Source: UBA3855 sp964472035 (GTDB lineage Bacteria; Bacillota; Clostridia; Oscillospirales; Ruminococcaceae). From it: a DNA stretch of 21,251 nt. The stretch lies in the NCBI GenBank assembly GCA_964472035.1, contig CAYYIT010000043.1, positions 1-21,251 of the forward strand. The letters are read 5' to 3'. The translations under genes and the position numbers were made by a program. Below are positions 7,459 to 14,104 of the stretch, in pieces (positions within the stretch are counted from its first letter, which is position 1; every line of letters begins with the position of its first letter). The notes below the pieces were generated by a model. It made no database searches. It had not been told where the DNA came from and saw only the letters and a list, made by a program, of their open reading frames with translations.

Positions 7459-7770
7459 ATGAACGAGATCACCATCACCACTGAGAATTTCGAAGCCGAA
7501 GTACTTGGCTCCGACAAGCCCTTCCTGCTGGACTTCTGGGCATCCTGGTGCGGCCCCTGCCGCATGCTGGCGCCCATCATCGAGGAGGTCGCAGAGGAAT
7601 ACGCGGACACCATCCGCGTCGGCTCCGTGAATGTGGACGAGCAGCCGGCGCTTGCCGCAAAGTTCGGCATTGCCAGCATCCCGACCATTCTGGTCTTCAA
7701 GGAGGGTAAGCTCGTCAATACCGCCGTCGGCTTCCGCAGCAAGCCGCAGGTCGTGGCATTGTTCAAGTAA
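7459..7770 (+). CDS. trxA: Thioredoxin, 103 aa
   Basis: This is a classical cytoplasmic thioredoxin. Active site WCGPC has Cys31 and Cys34, the buried Asp25 of LLDFWASW is present, and the cis-proline is Pro75 in ASIPT. It is of normal length. An AAGGAGGA site overlaps the stop of the FTR-like gene, 8 bases before the ATG. It is the last gene of the operon and is followed at once by a strong terminator. In this setting it would be reduced by the FTR-like protein and would donate electrons to CcdA as well as to general cytoplasmic targets. No NADPH-thioredoxin reductase gene is in the window. Confidence 0.95.
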   Translation: MNEITITTENFEAEVLGSDKPFLLDFWASWCGPCRMLAPIIEEVAEEYADTIRVGSVNVDEQPALAAKFGIASIPTILVFKEGKLVNTAVGFRSKPQVVALFK

Positions 7771-7777
7771 AACGACA

Positions 7778-7805
7778 GGAGCAGCCGTTATGGCTGCTCC
7801 TTTTT
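7778..7805 (+). terminator. Rho-independent terminator of the thioredoxin operon
   Basis: A perfect 9-base-pair stem GGAGCAGCC/GGCTGCTCC with a 5-base loop is followed by TTTTT. It sits directly after the thioredoxin stop and in front of the convergent lipoprotein gene. Confidence 0.9.
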
Positions 7806-7816
7806 GGTATATCGCG

Positions 7817-8479
7817 TTATTGTGCCGGCTGCTGCTCCGGATGTTCCTTGATCTCGTCGTCCCCATCGGGGAAGGTGATCGTTTCTGCAATATGACTGCC
7901 CGTGACGGGATCGTAGCTGACTGCGCTCGAGGAAAGATTTTGCTCGGTCTTCGGCGCACTGCAGTCCTCCGGTACCTCAAATTCTACGAAGACGACAAGA
8001 CTGCCCGTCAGCTCCTCCATGCCGTATTCCTGCACGATCCGGTAGGTGCCGGCGCGGAGCGTATCGCCATAATGCCGGAGGGAATAGCTTTTTTCAAAAT
8101 CTCCGGGTGGGATCTCGTACGCAATTTCGGTGAAGCTGGCATGTTCCCTCGACAATTCATACCATTGTCCATCCGACAGGATCTCCAGCTGGTAGGCTTC
8201 CTCACCGCCGAGCGTGCTGCCGGATGCATTGCAGAGCGTCGCGGTCACGCGGTAATCCTCCGCAGAAAAGGCATCCTCCTCCGCTGTCAGCCGGACGGCA
8301 TCATAGACATAATGCTTGTCGAAGAGCAGTGTCGGTTCCTCCGCCTGCATGCTCAGGTCGCAGCTTTGAAAACGGGATACCTCCAACCCTGCAGTGATGT
8401 CCTCCTTCGCACATGCGCTCAGGAAAAGCATCGCAAGAGCGAGCAGCGCCGTCGGAGATGTTCGGTGTCGTTTTGTCAT
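7817..8479 (-). CDS. Lipoprotein of unknown function with Ig-like fold region, 220 aa
   Basis: This is a secreted, lipid-anchored protein. The N-terminus has a basic start (MTKRHR), a hydrophobic core and a lipobox LSAC with Cys23 as the lipidation site. The region from about 60 to 170 has beta-rich segments and the phrase GTYRIVQEYG, reminiscent of the Ig-like domains found in clostridial lipoproteins of unknown role. The C-terminus is hydrophilic and rich in Asp, Glu, Gln and Pro. The start was set at the ATG preceded by GGAGGTGA; an in-frame ATG five codons earlier overlaps that site. It is transcribed alone, convergent to the thioredoxin operon and divergent from the DUF2325 gene. No enzymatic motif is visible. 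Confidence 0.85.
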   Translation of the reverse strand: MTKRHRTSPTALLALAMLFLSACAKEDITAGLEVSRFQSCDLSMQAEEPTLLFDKHYVYDAVRLTAEEDAFSAEDYRVTATLCNASGSTLGGEEAYQLEILSDGQWYELSREHASFTEIAYEIPPGDFEKSYSLRHYGDTLRAGTYRIVQEYGMEELTGSLVVFVEFEVPEDCSAPKTEQNLSSSAVSYDPVTGSHIAETITFPDGDDEIKEHPEQQPAQ

Positions 8480-8507
8480 TGCAATCACCTCCATAGTATT
8501 TGTCTAC

Positions 8508-8536
8508 AGTATACCATGCGCTTCGTCCTATGTCAA
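8508..8536 (-). promoter_or_regulatory. Sigma-A promoter of the lipoprotein gene
   Basis: The minus strand reads TTGACA (8536-8531), a 17-base spacer and TATACT (8513-8508). It is followed about 10 bases later by the GGAGGTGA site of the gene. Confidence 0.85.
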
Positions 8537-8598
8537 TGACAAGTATGTTAAAAAATATGACGATCCGGTATCAGGGTGTTGCACTGGGAAATACCCCC

Positions 8599-8627
8599 TT
8601 GACAAATTCCGGATCCTGTGTTATACT
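8599..8627 (+). promoter_or_regulatory. Sigma-A promoter of the DUF2325-DUF3793-flavodoxin cluster
   Basis: TTGACA (8599-8604) and TATACT (8622-8627) are 17 bases apart. An inverted repeat follows 7 bases after the -10 and covers the expected start point, so this strong promoter is probably under repression. Confidence 0.88.
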
Positions 8628-8634
8628 ATTATCA

Positions 8635-8650
8635 GTTAGCAAGCGCTAAC
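8635..8650. promoter_or_regulatory. Inverted-repeat operator 1 (GTTAGC-N4-GCTAAC)
   Basis: A perfect 6-base inverted repeat with a 4-base centre covers the expected transcription start. An almost identical copy lies at 8983-8998, in front of the next gene. The half-site resembles the TTAG/CTAA boxes of DtxR/IdeR-type metal regulators. The regulator itself is not in the window. Confidence 0.65.
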
Positions 8651-8667
8651 CGAAATGAGGTGAAAGT

Positions 8668-8958
8668 ATGAGTATCGTCGTAGTAGGCGGCAATGACCGC
8701 ATGGCGACCAGATATAAGGATATCTGTAAATCCTACAAGTGCAAGGCAAAGGTCTTTACCCAGATGCCTGCGGATTTTGAAAATAAACTCGGGACGCCCG
8801 ATCTGATGGTGGTTTTCACCAACACCTGCTCCCATAAGATGGTGACGCGGGTCAATCAGAAGTCCCAGAAGCACGACATTCCTGTTGCAAGGATCCATAA
8901 TGCAAGCGTCAGCGCGCTCAAGAGCGTGCTGGAGCAGTACTGCAGTACGGGCGTGTGA
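8668..8958 (+). CDS. DUF2325 family protein, 96 aa
   Basis: This small cytoplasmic protein of the DUF2325 family has the characteristic beginning MSIVVVGGNDRM, which suggests a Rossmann-like nucleotide or phosphate-binding strand and loop. A central VVFTNTCSHKMV and a late segment HNASVSALKSVLEQYC also fit the family. Its biochemical role is not known. An ATGAGGTGAAAGT stretch gives the ribosome binding site. It is the first gene of a cluster with DUF3793 and flavodoxin, and lies under a strong promoter with an operator-like repeat. The two cysteines (in TNTCSH and near the end) could bind metal or be redox-active, but this is speculation. Confidence 0.83.
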   Translation: MSIVVVGGNDRMATRYKDICKSYKCKAKVFTQMPADFENKLGTPDLMVVFTNTCSHKMVTRVNQKSQKHDIPVARIHNASVSALKSVLEQYCSTGV

Positions 8959-8982
8959 GAGCGCCTTCTATTCAAGCATATA

Positions 8983-8998
8983 GTTAGCATACGCTAAT
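8983..8998. promoter_or_regulatory. Inverted-repeat operator 2 (GTTAGC-N4-GCTAAT)
   Basis: This second copy of the repeat lies in the 56-base gap between the DUF2325 and DUF3793 genes. Aligned over 18 bases with the first copy it differs at only three positions, two of them in the centre. A TATAGT hexamer overlaps its left edge at 8979-8984, but no convincing -35 is seen, so an extra regulated promoter here is possible but weak. Confidence 0.6.
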
Positions 8999-9014
8999 CA
9001 AAGGAGGGGTATCC

Positions 9015-9587
9015 GTGAACAAGATACAGCGACATGACTTCAGCCGGAAGCTTGCCTACCATGCAGCACCGACGCTGCTGGGGATCAAGTGCGCCAACCT
9101 GATCTCCCTGTCCGCCGAGGACTATGACATCGATTTGCAGACGGAGGTCTTCAATCACCGTGCAGCGGTCAAGGGACTCTGCTGCCGGATGCTCTGCCAT
9201 TGCAGCAAGCACGCACTGCTGCTTGTTTACAGCGAACGCCTGCTTGCCGCGCGTCTTGCAGATCCCGAGGTGCGCGAAATGCTCGCAGACTTCGGCTATC
9301 CGATGGATGCATCCGTTGAGGTCTGTCTGCAGCGCCTTGCAGGGCGGATCGGCTGCAGCGGCGAATTTCCCCATGAGATCGGTATTTTCCTCGACTATCC
9401 GCTGGAGGATGTGCGCGGCTTTATCGAAAACAGGGGGGAGGGCTTCAAGCTCTGCGGCTGCTGGAAGGTCTACGGCTGCGAGGAGAGCGCAAGACGGCGT
9501 TTTGCCCGCTTTGAAAAATGCAGGGCCTATCTCTGCAGGCGGCTGAGCGAGGGCGCTGATCTGTATCAGGCGCTGAAAATTGCATAA
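9015..9587 (+). CDS. DUF3793 family protein, 190 aa
   Basis: Members of DUF3793 are cytoplasmic proteins of unknown function common in anaerobic Firmicutes and often found with flavodoxins and iron-related genes. The family is recognised here by an early LAYHAAPTLLGIKCANL, a central HCSKHALLLVYSERLL and the well-conserved EFPHEIGIFLDYPLEDVRGF followed by KLCGCWKVYG. The protein has many cysteines, several in the CCRMLCHC stretch, which could bind metal or a cluster; that is inference. The GTG start is supported by AAGGAGGGG. Its stop codon overlaps the ATGGAGGT that serves as the ribosome binding site of the flavodoxin gene, so the two are coupled. Confidence 0.85.
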   Translation: MNKIQRHDFSRKLAYHAAPTLLGIKCANLISLSAEDYDIDLQTEVFNHRAAVKGLCCRMLCHCSKHALLLVYSERLLAARLADPEVREMLADFGYPMDASVEVCLQRLAGRIGCSGEFPHEIGIFLDYPLEDVRGFIENRGEGFKLCGCWKVYGCEESARRRFARFEKCRAYLCRRLSEGADLYQALKIA

Positions 9588-9601
9588 TGGAGGTAGTATT
9601 T

Positions 9602-10012
9602 ATGAAAACAGCAGTGATCTATTGGAGCGGCACCGGCAACACCGAGGCCATGGCGAAAGCAGTTGCGGAGGGTGCCTGCGGTGCATGTTTTGCCGTGTCG
9701 GAATTCACCGGCAGCATCGATGACTACGACGCGGTGGCATTCGGCTGCAGTGCGATGGGCGATGAGGTGCTGGAGGAGAGCGAGTTCGAACCGTTCTTTG
9801 CAGGCATCGAAGGCACGCTTGCCGGAAAGAAGATCGCCCTGTTCGGTTCCTATGGCTGGGGTGACGGCCAGTGGATGCGCGACTGGACGGAGCGCGTGAA
9901 CAAGGCAGGTGCCGATCTCGTGAACGGCGAGGGCCTGATCCTCAATGAAATGCCCGATGAGGCCGGACTGGAACAGTGCCGCGCACTCGGCAGGGCGCTT
10001 GCACAGGCATAA
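9602..10012 (+). CDS. Flavodoxin, 136 aa
   Basis: Flavodoxin is a small FMN-bound electron carrier that can replace ferredoxin when iron is scarce. The phosphate-binding loop WSGTGNTEAMA near residues 8-18 is canonical, followed by the isoalloxazine-contacting loops FGCSAMGDEV and GSYGWGDGQWM. Length is that of a short-chain flavodoxin. The ATG at 9602 was chosen because GGAGGT lies just upstream; an in-frame ATG five codons earlier is part of that site. It is the last gene of the cluster before a strong terminator. Together with the operator-like repeats upstream, this supports an iron-limitation response. Confidence 0.93.
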   Translation: MKTAVIYWSGTGNTEAMAKAVAEGACGACFAVSEFTGSIDDYDAVAFGCSAMGDEVLEESEFEPFFAGIEGTLAGKKIALFGSYGWGDGQWMRDWTERVNKAGADLVNGEGLILNEMPDEAGLEQCRALGRALAQA

Positions 10013-10023
10013 TAAGACATGGA

Positions 10024-10055
10024 AATCCTGCAGCGGAATGCTGCAGGATTTTTTT
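10024..10055 (+). terminator. Rho-independent terminator after flavodoxin
   Basis: A perfect 11-base-pair stem AATCCTGCAGC/GCTGCAGGATT with loop GGAAT runs into a stretch of seven T. Confidence 0.93.
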
Positions 10056-10065
10056 ATTGGAAAAC

Positions 10066-10094
10066 TGGACACAGCGGCGGTTTTATGGTATAAT
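10066..10094 (+). promoter_or_regulatory. Sigma-A promoter of the C11 protease gene
   Basis: TGGACA (10066-10071) and the perfect TATAAT (10089-10094) are 17 bases apart. The protease ATG follows 38 bases later behind AAAGGAGA. Confidence 0.82.
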
Positions 10095-10132
10095 AATACT
10101 GGAATATGATGGCATAGAAAGGAGACGATACC

Positions 10133-12910
10133 ATGTTCTGTAAAAATTGCGGAAAAGACATCGCAGAAGGCGCGAAGTTCTGTCCGGGCTGCGGTACGCC
10201 CACGGCACCTGCCGTACCGCCGATGGCGGTCAGCACGCCCCCTCCGGCGGCTCCCTATGTAAGCCCCGAGGTGCGTCCGGAACCGGTTCCGTTGTATGCT
10301 CCCGTGCCGGAGACGCCGGCGCGCAAAAAGAAAAGCAAGGCACCGCTGGTGGCCGGTATTGCCGCTGTCGGCATCATCGGCGCAGGTGCAGGCGCGATGT
10401 TCCTTCTGGGCAAGGATAAGGACAAGGAGAAGGAGGATCCTGCGCTGACACAGGCGAACCAGGAGGCGGCAAGCCTCTACAAGGCCGTGGACGGTGTGAT
10501 CGATGATATGAGCGACGAGGGGATCGCGGTCGAGGATGGCTACTACCTGTTCAGTGATTCCTATGAAAAGCCCGATGACGAGCCGGAGCAGGCGGACGTG
10601 ACCGTCTCCGATCCGGATTATTTCCTCTGGATGCTGAGCGAGGAATACGAGGAGATCGAGGAGCTGGACGGCTTCGGCTTCTGGGTGGATGACGGCGATC
10701 TGGTTTCCGTTGTGCTGGAGCAGGACGACACCTTCGGTGCCTATCCGAATCCCGTGACGGGTGAGACCGCAGAGGACATGAAGCTCGACGAAGATGCCCT
10801 CGATGCCGCGGCAGATGCCCCCGATGATGACCGGAAGGATGCGGATGATGAGAGCCGCAAGGAGGACGACAGCAGCGACGCGGAGGACTCCGAGCCGGAG
10901 GACGACGGCGAAGAGGGCGATCTGACGATCAACCGTGAAACGCTCGATGAATTCATCGCCATGGGCGAGGACGGCACATGGACGATCTTTGTGTATCTGT
11001 GCGGCAGTGATCTGGAGACCTACGGCGGCATGGCAAGCTCCGATCTGGAGGAGATGCTGGAGATCTCCGGAAACGAGAACATCCGCTTTGTGGTCCAGAC
11101 CGGCGGTGCGGAGGACTGGGAGCTGAACGTTGACGCGGATAGGCTCCAGCGCTACGAGATCTGTGACGGCGAAGCCACACTGGTCGATGAGCTGGACAAT
11201 GACAATATGGGTGACGGCGCTGTGCTGACGGACTTCCTGTCCTGGGGCGTGGAGAACTACCCCGCTGCGAAAATGGGTCTGATCTTCTGGAACCATGGCA
11301 GCGGCAGCATCAACGGCGTCTGCTTCGATGAATACACAATGGACAGCCTGTCCCTGAAGGAGATCGACGCGGCACTGTACTCCGTGCAGACACAGATGAC
11401 GGATCAGTTCGAGTTCATCGGCTTCGATGCCTGCCTGATGGGAACGGCGGAGACAGCGGCCATTCTGACGACCCATGCGCGCTACATGATCGGCTCGGAG
11501 GATATCATTCCGGGAACGGGCTGGGATTATGAAGCGATCGCGGAATTCCTGACGGACAATCCCGATGCGGACGGCCTTGCACTCGGCGAAGCCATCTGCG
11601 AGAGCTACTACGACAGCTACGAGGGCACCTACATGGAGGACGTCATCACCCTGTCCGTGATCGATCTGAGCAAGATGGATGCCCTGATGGGGGCGTTCCA
11701 CAGCTACGCGGAGGATCTGTATACGCTGACCGCCGACGAAAAGGAACTCGCCTATGTGCTGCGCGGCATCGAGAATGCCGAGAATTACGGCGGCAACAAT
11801 ATGAGTGAGGGCTACACCAACATGGTGGACATGGGCGGTATCGTGACAGCGGGACTGGATTATTCCGACTATGCACAGCCGGTGCTTGACGCGCTCGAGG
11901 ATGCCGTGGTCTACATGGTCAACGGCGATATGCATGAGGAGTCCAGCGGACTTGCCATGTACTATCCGCTCCAGGTGCAGGGCTCGCAGGAGCTGAACAT
12001 TCTCCGCGAGATCTGCCTGAGTCCCTATTATATGGCGTTCGTGGATAAGATCACCTATGGCCTGACCAGCGCCGGCGATATTGCCGACTATGAGAACGAA
12101 GAGGTCATGGACGGCGGCTCCGACTGGGGCAACGAGGACTATGTCTACGATGAGGACAATGACTTCTATTACTATGAAGAAGACTACGACGACTACTGGG
12201 ATTATGTGGATGATTATGAGATCACCGGTGCAAGCTCGGCGATCAGCTTCGATATCGAGCCGAACATGGATGCGGACGGCTACTACAACTTCACTCTGTC
12301 GGAGGAAGGCCTGTACAATGCGGCAAGCGTGCAGGGCAGTGTGTACCTCATTTCCGATGACGGACTGGATGTCATCGACCTCGGTCTGACCTGCGATATC
12401 ATTGCGGACTGGGATACCGGCTACTTCTGCGATAATTTCGACGGCTACTGGTTCAGCCTGCCGGACGGCCAGACACTCTCGGTCTACATCGTAGAAGAGG
12501 GCGACGGCTATGACATCTACACCTGTCCGATCATGCTCAATGGCGAAGAGACCTACCTGCGTATCTGTCATGAATATGTGGAGACCGGCGAGGTCTACAT
12601 CCTCGGCACATGGTCCGGTGTGGACGAGAACGGTGCGGCTGCCCGTGAGACCGAGCCGCTGGAAGAGGGCGATGTCATCGTTCCGCTGTACTATGCGTAT
12701 GAGATCGACACCTGGACGGAATGTGAGTACATCGGTGAGGAATACGTTTACGAGGAGGGCGATTCGGTGTATTTCGACATCCTTCCGGATGGCGAGTATC
12801 TGTACGGCTTCTTCATTGACGACTTCTACGGCGACTATTACGAAACGGACTATGTCAACTTCACGGTTGACGGCTATGACATCTATTTTGATGATCTGTC
12901 CGACTATTGA
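10133..12910 (+). CDS. Membrane-anchored clostripain-like (C11) peptidase with N-terminal zinc ribbon, 925 aa
   Basis: The protein starts with a zinc ribbon (Cys3, Cys6, Cys17, Cys20), then a Pro-rich segment, a basic stop-transfer run and one membrane helix at about residues 71-93. The ribbon should be cytoplasmic and the rest outside. After a small domain and a very acidic linker (about 212-265) comes the clostripain-type catalytic domain from about residue 283 (TWTIFVYLCGSDLE). The catalytic His388 lies in FWNHGSGS and Cys434 in GFDACLMGTAE; C11 enzymes cleave after Arg or Lys. The C-terminal third (about 645-925) is rich in Asp, Glu and Tyr and looks beta-rich, and begins with an extremely acidic tract near 660-695. 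It is transcribed alone or with the kinase downstream. Substrate and activation mode are unknown. Confidence 0.88.
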   Translation: MFCKNCGKDIAEGAKFCPGCGTPTAPAVPPMAVSTPPPAAPYVSPEVRPEPVPLYAPVPETPARKKKSKAPLVAGIAAVGIIGAGAGAMFLLGKDKDKEKEDPALTQANQEAASLYKAVDGVIDDMSDEGIAVEDGYYLFSDSYEKPDDEPEQADVTVSDPDYFLWMLSEEYEEIEELDGFGFWVDDGDLVSVVLEQDDTFGAYPNPVTGETAEDMKLDEDALDAAADAPDDDRKDADDESRKEDDSSDAEDSEPEDDGEEGDLTINRETLDEFIAMGEDGTWTIFVYLCGSDLETYGGMASSDLEEMLEISGNENIRFVVQTGGAEDWELNVDADRLQRYEICDGEATLVDELDNDNMGDGAVLTDFLSWGVENYPAAKMGLIFWNHGSGSINGVCFDEYTMDSLSLKEIDAALYSVQTQMTDQFEFIGFDACLMGTAETAAILTTHARYMIGSEDIIPGTGWDYEAIAEFLTDNPDADGLALGEAICESYYDSYEGTYMEDVITLSVIDLSKMDALMGAFHSYAEDLYTLTADEKELAYVLRGIENAENYGGNNMSEGYTNMVDMGGIVTAGLDYSDYAQPVLDALEDAVVYMVNGDMHEESSGLAMYYPLQVQGSQELNILREICLSPYYMAFVDKITYGLTSAGDIADYENEEVMDGGSDWGNEDYVYDEDNDFYYYEEDYDDYWDYVDDYEITGASSAISFDIEPNMDADGYYNFTLSEEGLYNAASVQGSVYLISDDGLDVIDLGLTCDIIADWDTGYFCDNFDGYWFSLPDGQTLSVYIVEEGDGYDIYTCPIMLNGEETYLRICHEYVETGEVYILGTWSGVDENGAAARETEPLEEGDVIVPLYYAYEIDTWTECEYIGEEYVYEEGDSVYFDILPDGEYLYGFFIDDFYGDYYETDYVNFTVDGYDIYFDDLSDY

Positions 12911-12919
12911 TCCAGCAGA

Positions 12920-12942
12920 ACAGCCCGCCGCAGGCGGGCTGT
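12920..12942 (+). terminator. Hairpin without T-tract between protease and sugar kinase genes
   Basis: A perfect 10-base-pair GC-rich stem ACAGCCCGCC/GGCGGGCTGT with loop GCA lies between the two genes. No T-run follows, so it may be a weak or Rho-assisted terminator, or a stabilising or attenuating hairpin within a joint transcript. Confidence 0.4.
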
Positions 12943-12971
12943 CGCTGTACGAAAAGAAAGGGAGAACATCC

Positions 12972-13874
12972 ATGATTTATACCGTTACCTTCAATCCGGC
13001 GGTGGACTATGTGGTGCATACCGGCGCGATGCAGCTCGGACTTGTCAACCGCAGCAGTGCCGAGGAGATCTATTTCGGCGGCAAGGGCATCAATGTGTCC
13101 TTCGTCCTGCAGGAGCTGGGCATTCCCTCCGTCGCACTGGGTTTTATTGCAGGCTTTACCGGCGATGCCATCGAACAGGGCGTGCGGGAGAAGGGCGTCA
13201 CGGCGGATTTCATCCGTCTGCCGGAGGGCTTCTCGCGCATCAATGTCAAGATCAAGTCCGGAACCGAAACGGAGCTGAACGGTCAGGGACCCCGGATCGG
13301 CGCGCAGGCACTGGACGCGCTGTTCCGGAAGCTCACGCAGCTGGAGGATGGGGATACCCTCGTGCTTGCCGGCAGCATCCCGAATACCCTGCCGAGCGAT
13401 ATGTACGAGCAGATCCTGCGGCAGCTTTCCAGCAAGCACATCCGTGCCGTGGTGGATGCCTCCGGTGAACTGCTGCGCCGCGTGCTGCCCTACCGTCCCT
13501 TCCTCATCAAGCCGAACCATCACGAGCTGGAGGAGCTGTTCGGCAAGCCCCTGCACAGTATGGAAGAGATCGCCGCATGTGCCGGGATGCTCCGGCAGGA
13601 GGGCGCACAGAACGTCCTCGTCTCCATGGCGGAGAACGGCGCACTGCTGATCGATGAAAGTGGTGCACGCCATGTCTGCGGCGTCTGCCGCGGCACGGTG
13701 AAGAATTCCGTGGGAGCCGGAGATTCCATGCTTGCCGGATTCCTTGCAGGTATTACTGAGGGCGATGCCGCCCACGCGCTGAAGCTCGGCACTGCCGCCG
13801 GCGGTGCGACGGCCTTTTCCGAAGGCCTTGCAGAACGCGCCCTGATCGACCGGCTGCTGCAGCAGCTGCAATAA
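12972..13874 (+). CDS. PfkB-family sugar-phosphate kinase, probably 1-phosphofructokinase, 300 aa
   Basis: This cytoplasmic kinase should phosphorylate fructose 1-phosphate or tagatose 6-phosphate to a bisphosphate that enters glycolysis. The start TVTFNPAVDYVV and the motif GGKGINVS (residues 36-43) are typical of the FruK/LacC branch of PfkB. The C-terminal signature SVGAGDSMLAGF carries the anion hole and catalytic Asp251. The reading frame is open far upstream, but the ATG at 12972 has an AAAGGGAG site and matches the family N-terminus. No PTS transporter or DeoR-type regulator sits beside it, which is unusual for fruK, so the exact substrate stays open between fructose 1-phosphate and tagatose 6-phosphate. 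Confidence 0.88.
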   Translation: MIYTVTFNPAVDYVVHTGAMQLGLVNRSSAEEIYFGGKGINVSFVLQELGIPSVALGFIAGFTGDAIEQGVREKGVTADFIRLPEGFSRINVKIKSGTETELNGQGPRIGAQALDALFRKLTQLEDGDTLVLAGSIPNTLPSDMYEQILRQLSSKHIRAVVDASGELLRRVLPYRPFLIKPNHHELEELFGKPLHSMEEIAACAGMLRQEGAQNVLVSMAENGALLIDESGARHVCGVCRGTVKNSVGAGDSMLAGFLAGITEGDAAHALKLGTAAGGATAFSEGLAERALIDRLLQQLQ

Positions 13875-13879
13875 CCCAC

Positions 13880-13913
13880 AAACGCCCCTGACTCCATACG
13901 GAGCAGGGGTTCT
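13880..13913 (+). terminator. Terminator-like hairpin after the sugar kinase gene (repeat copy 1)
   Basis: The stem CCCCTG/CAGGGG is extended inside by CTCC/GGAG around an ATAC loop, with one bulged A, and is followed by TTCTTACTTT. The same 30 bases recur at 14063-14092. Confidence 0.7.
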
Positions 13914-13966
13914 TACTTTGTTTGGGGTATCAGGTATCAAGGTGATGCGCTCCGCAGGAGGGCGGG

Positions 13967-14017
13967 GTCGGGGTGCGGCAGCACCCCGACTGATTCCCCC
14001 TCCCTTTAGGGAGGGGG
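13967..14017. repeat. GC-rich palindromic element (two hairpins)
   Basis: Two perfect palindromes lie side by side: GTCGGGGTGC/GCACCCCGAC with loop GGCA (13967-13990), and CCCCCTCCC/GGGAGGGGG with loop TTTA (13996-14017), followed by GTGAGGGGGAGGG. This is the look of interspersed intergenic palindromic repeats (REP/MITE-like). No transposase or terminal target duplication is obvious. Confidence 0.6.
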
Positions 14018-14062
14018 TGAGGGGGAGGGTATTTCTTGGGAATATACACATTTGGCGAAATG

Positions 14063-14097
14063 AAACGCCCCTGACTCCATACGGAGCAGGGGCGTTT
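14063..14097 (-). terminator. Bidirectional terminator hairpin after rex (repeat copy 2)
   Basis: An 11-base-pair outer stem AAACGCCCCTG/CAGGGGCGTTT encloses CTCC/GGAG with one bulged base. Read on the minus strand it ends in GTTTCATTT, as expected for the end of the aconitase-rex operon; T-rich flanks on the plus side are short. It repeats 30 bases of 13880-13909. Confidence 0.75.
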
Positions 14098-14104
14098 ATG
14101 TGTA

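Noticed and set aside
8575..8598. GGGT...ACCCC pairing upstream of the DUF2325 promoter as a riboswitch or terminator
   Set aside because: The stem is only 4-5 bases, lies before the promoter, and has no T-run or conserved aptamer features.
9566..12973. A 1135-codon open frame on the minus strand opposite flavodoxin and the C11 protease
   Set aside because: The open frame results from the Asp/Glu/Gly-rich coding of the protease; its product is a low-complexity Ile/Val/His-rich string with no family match, and it crosses a terminator and promoter of the plus strand.
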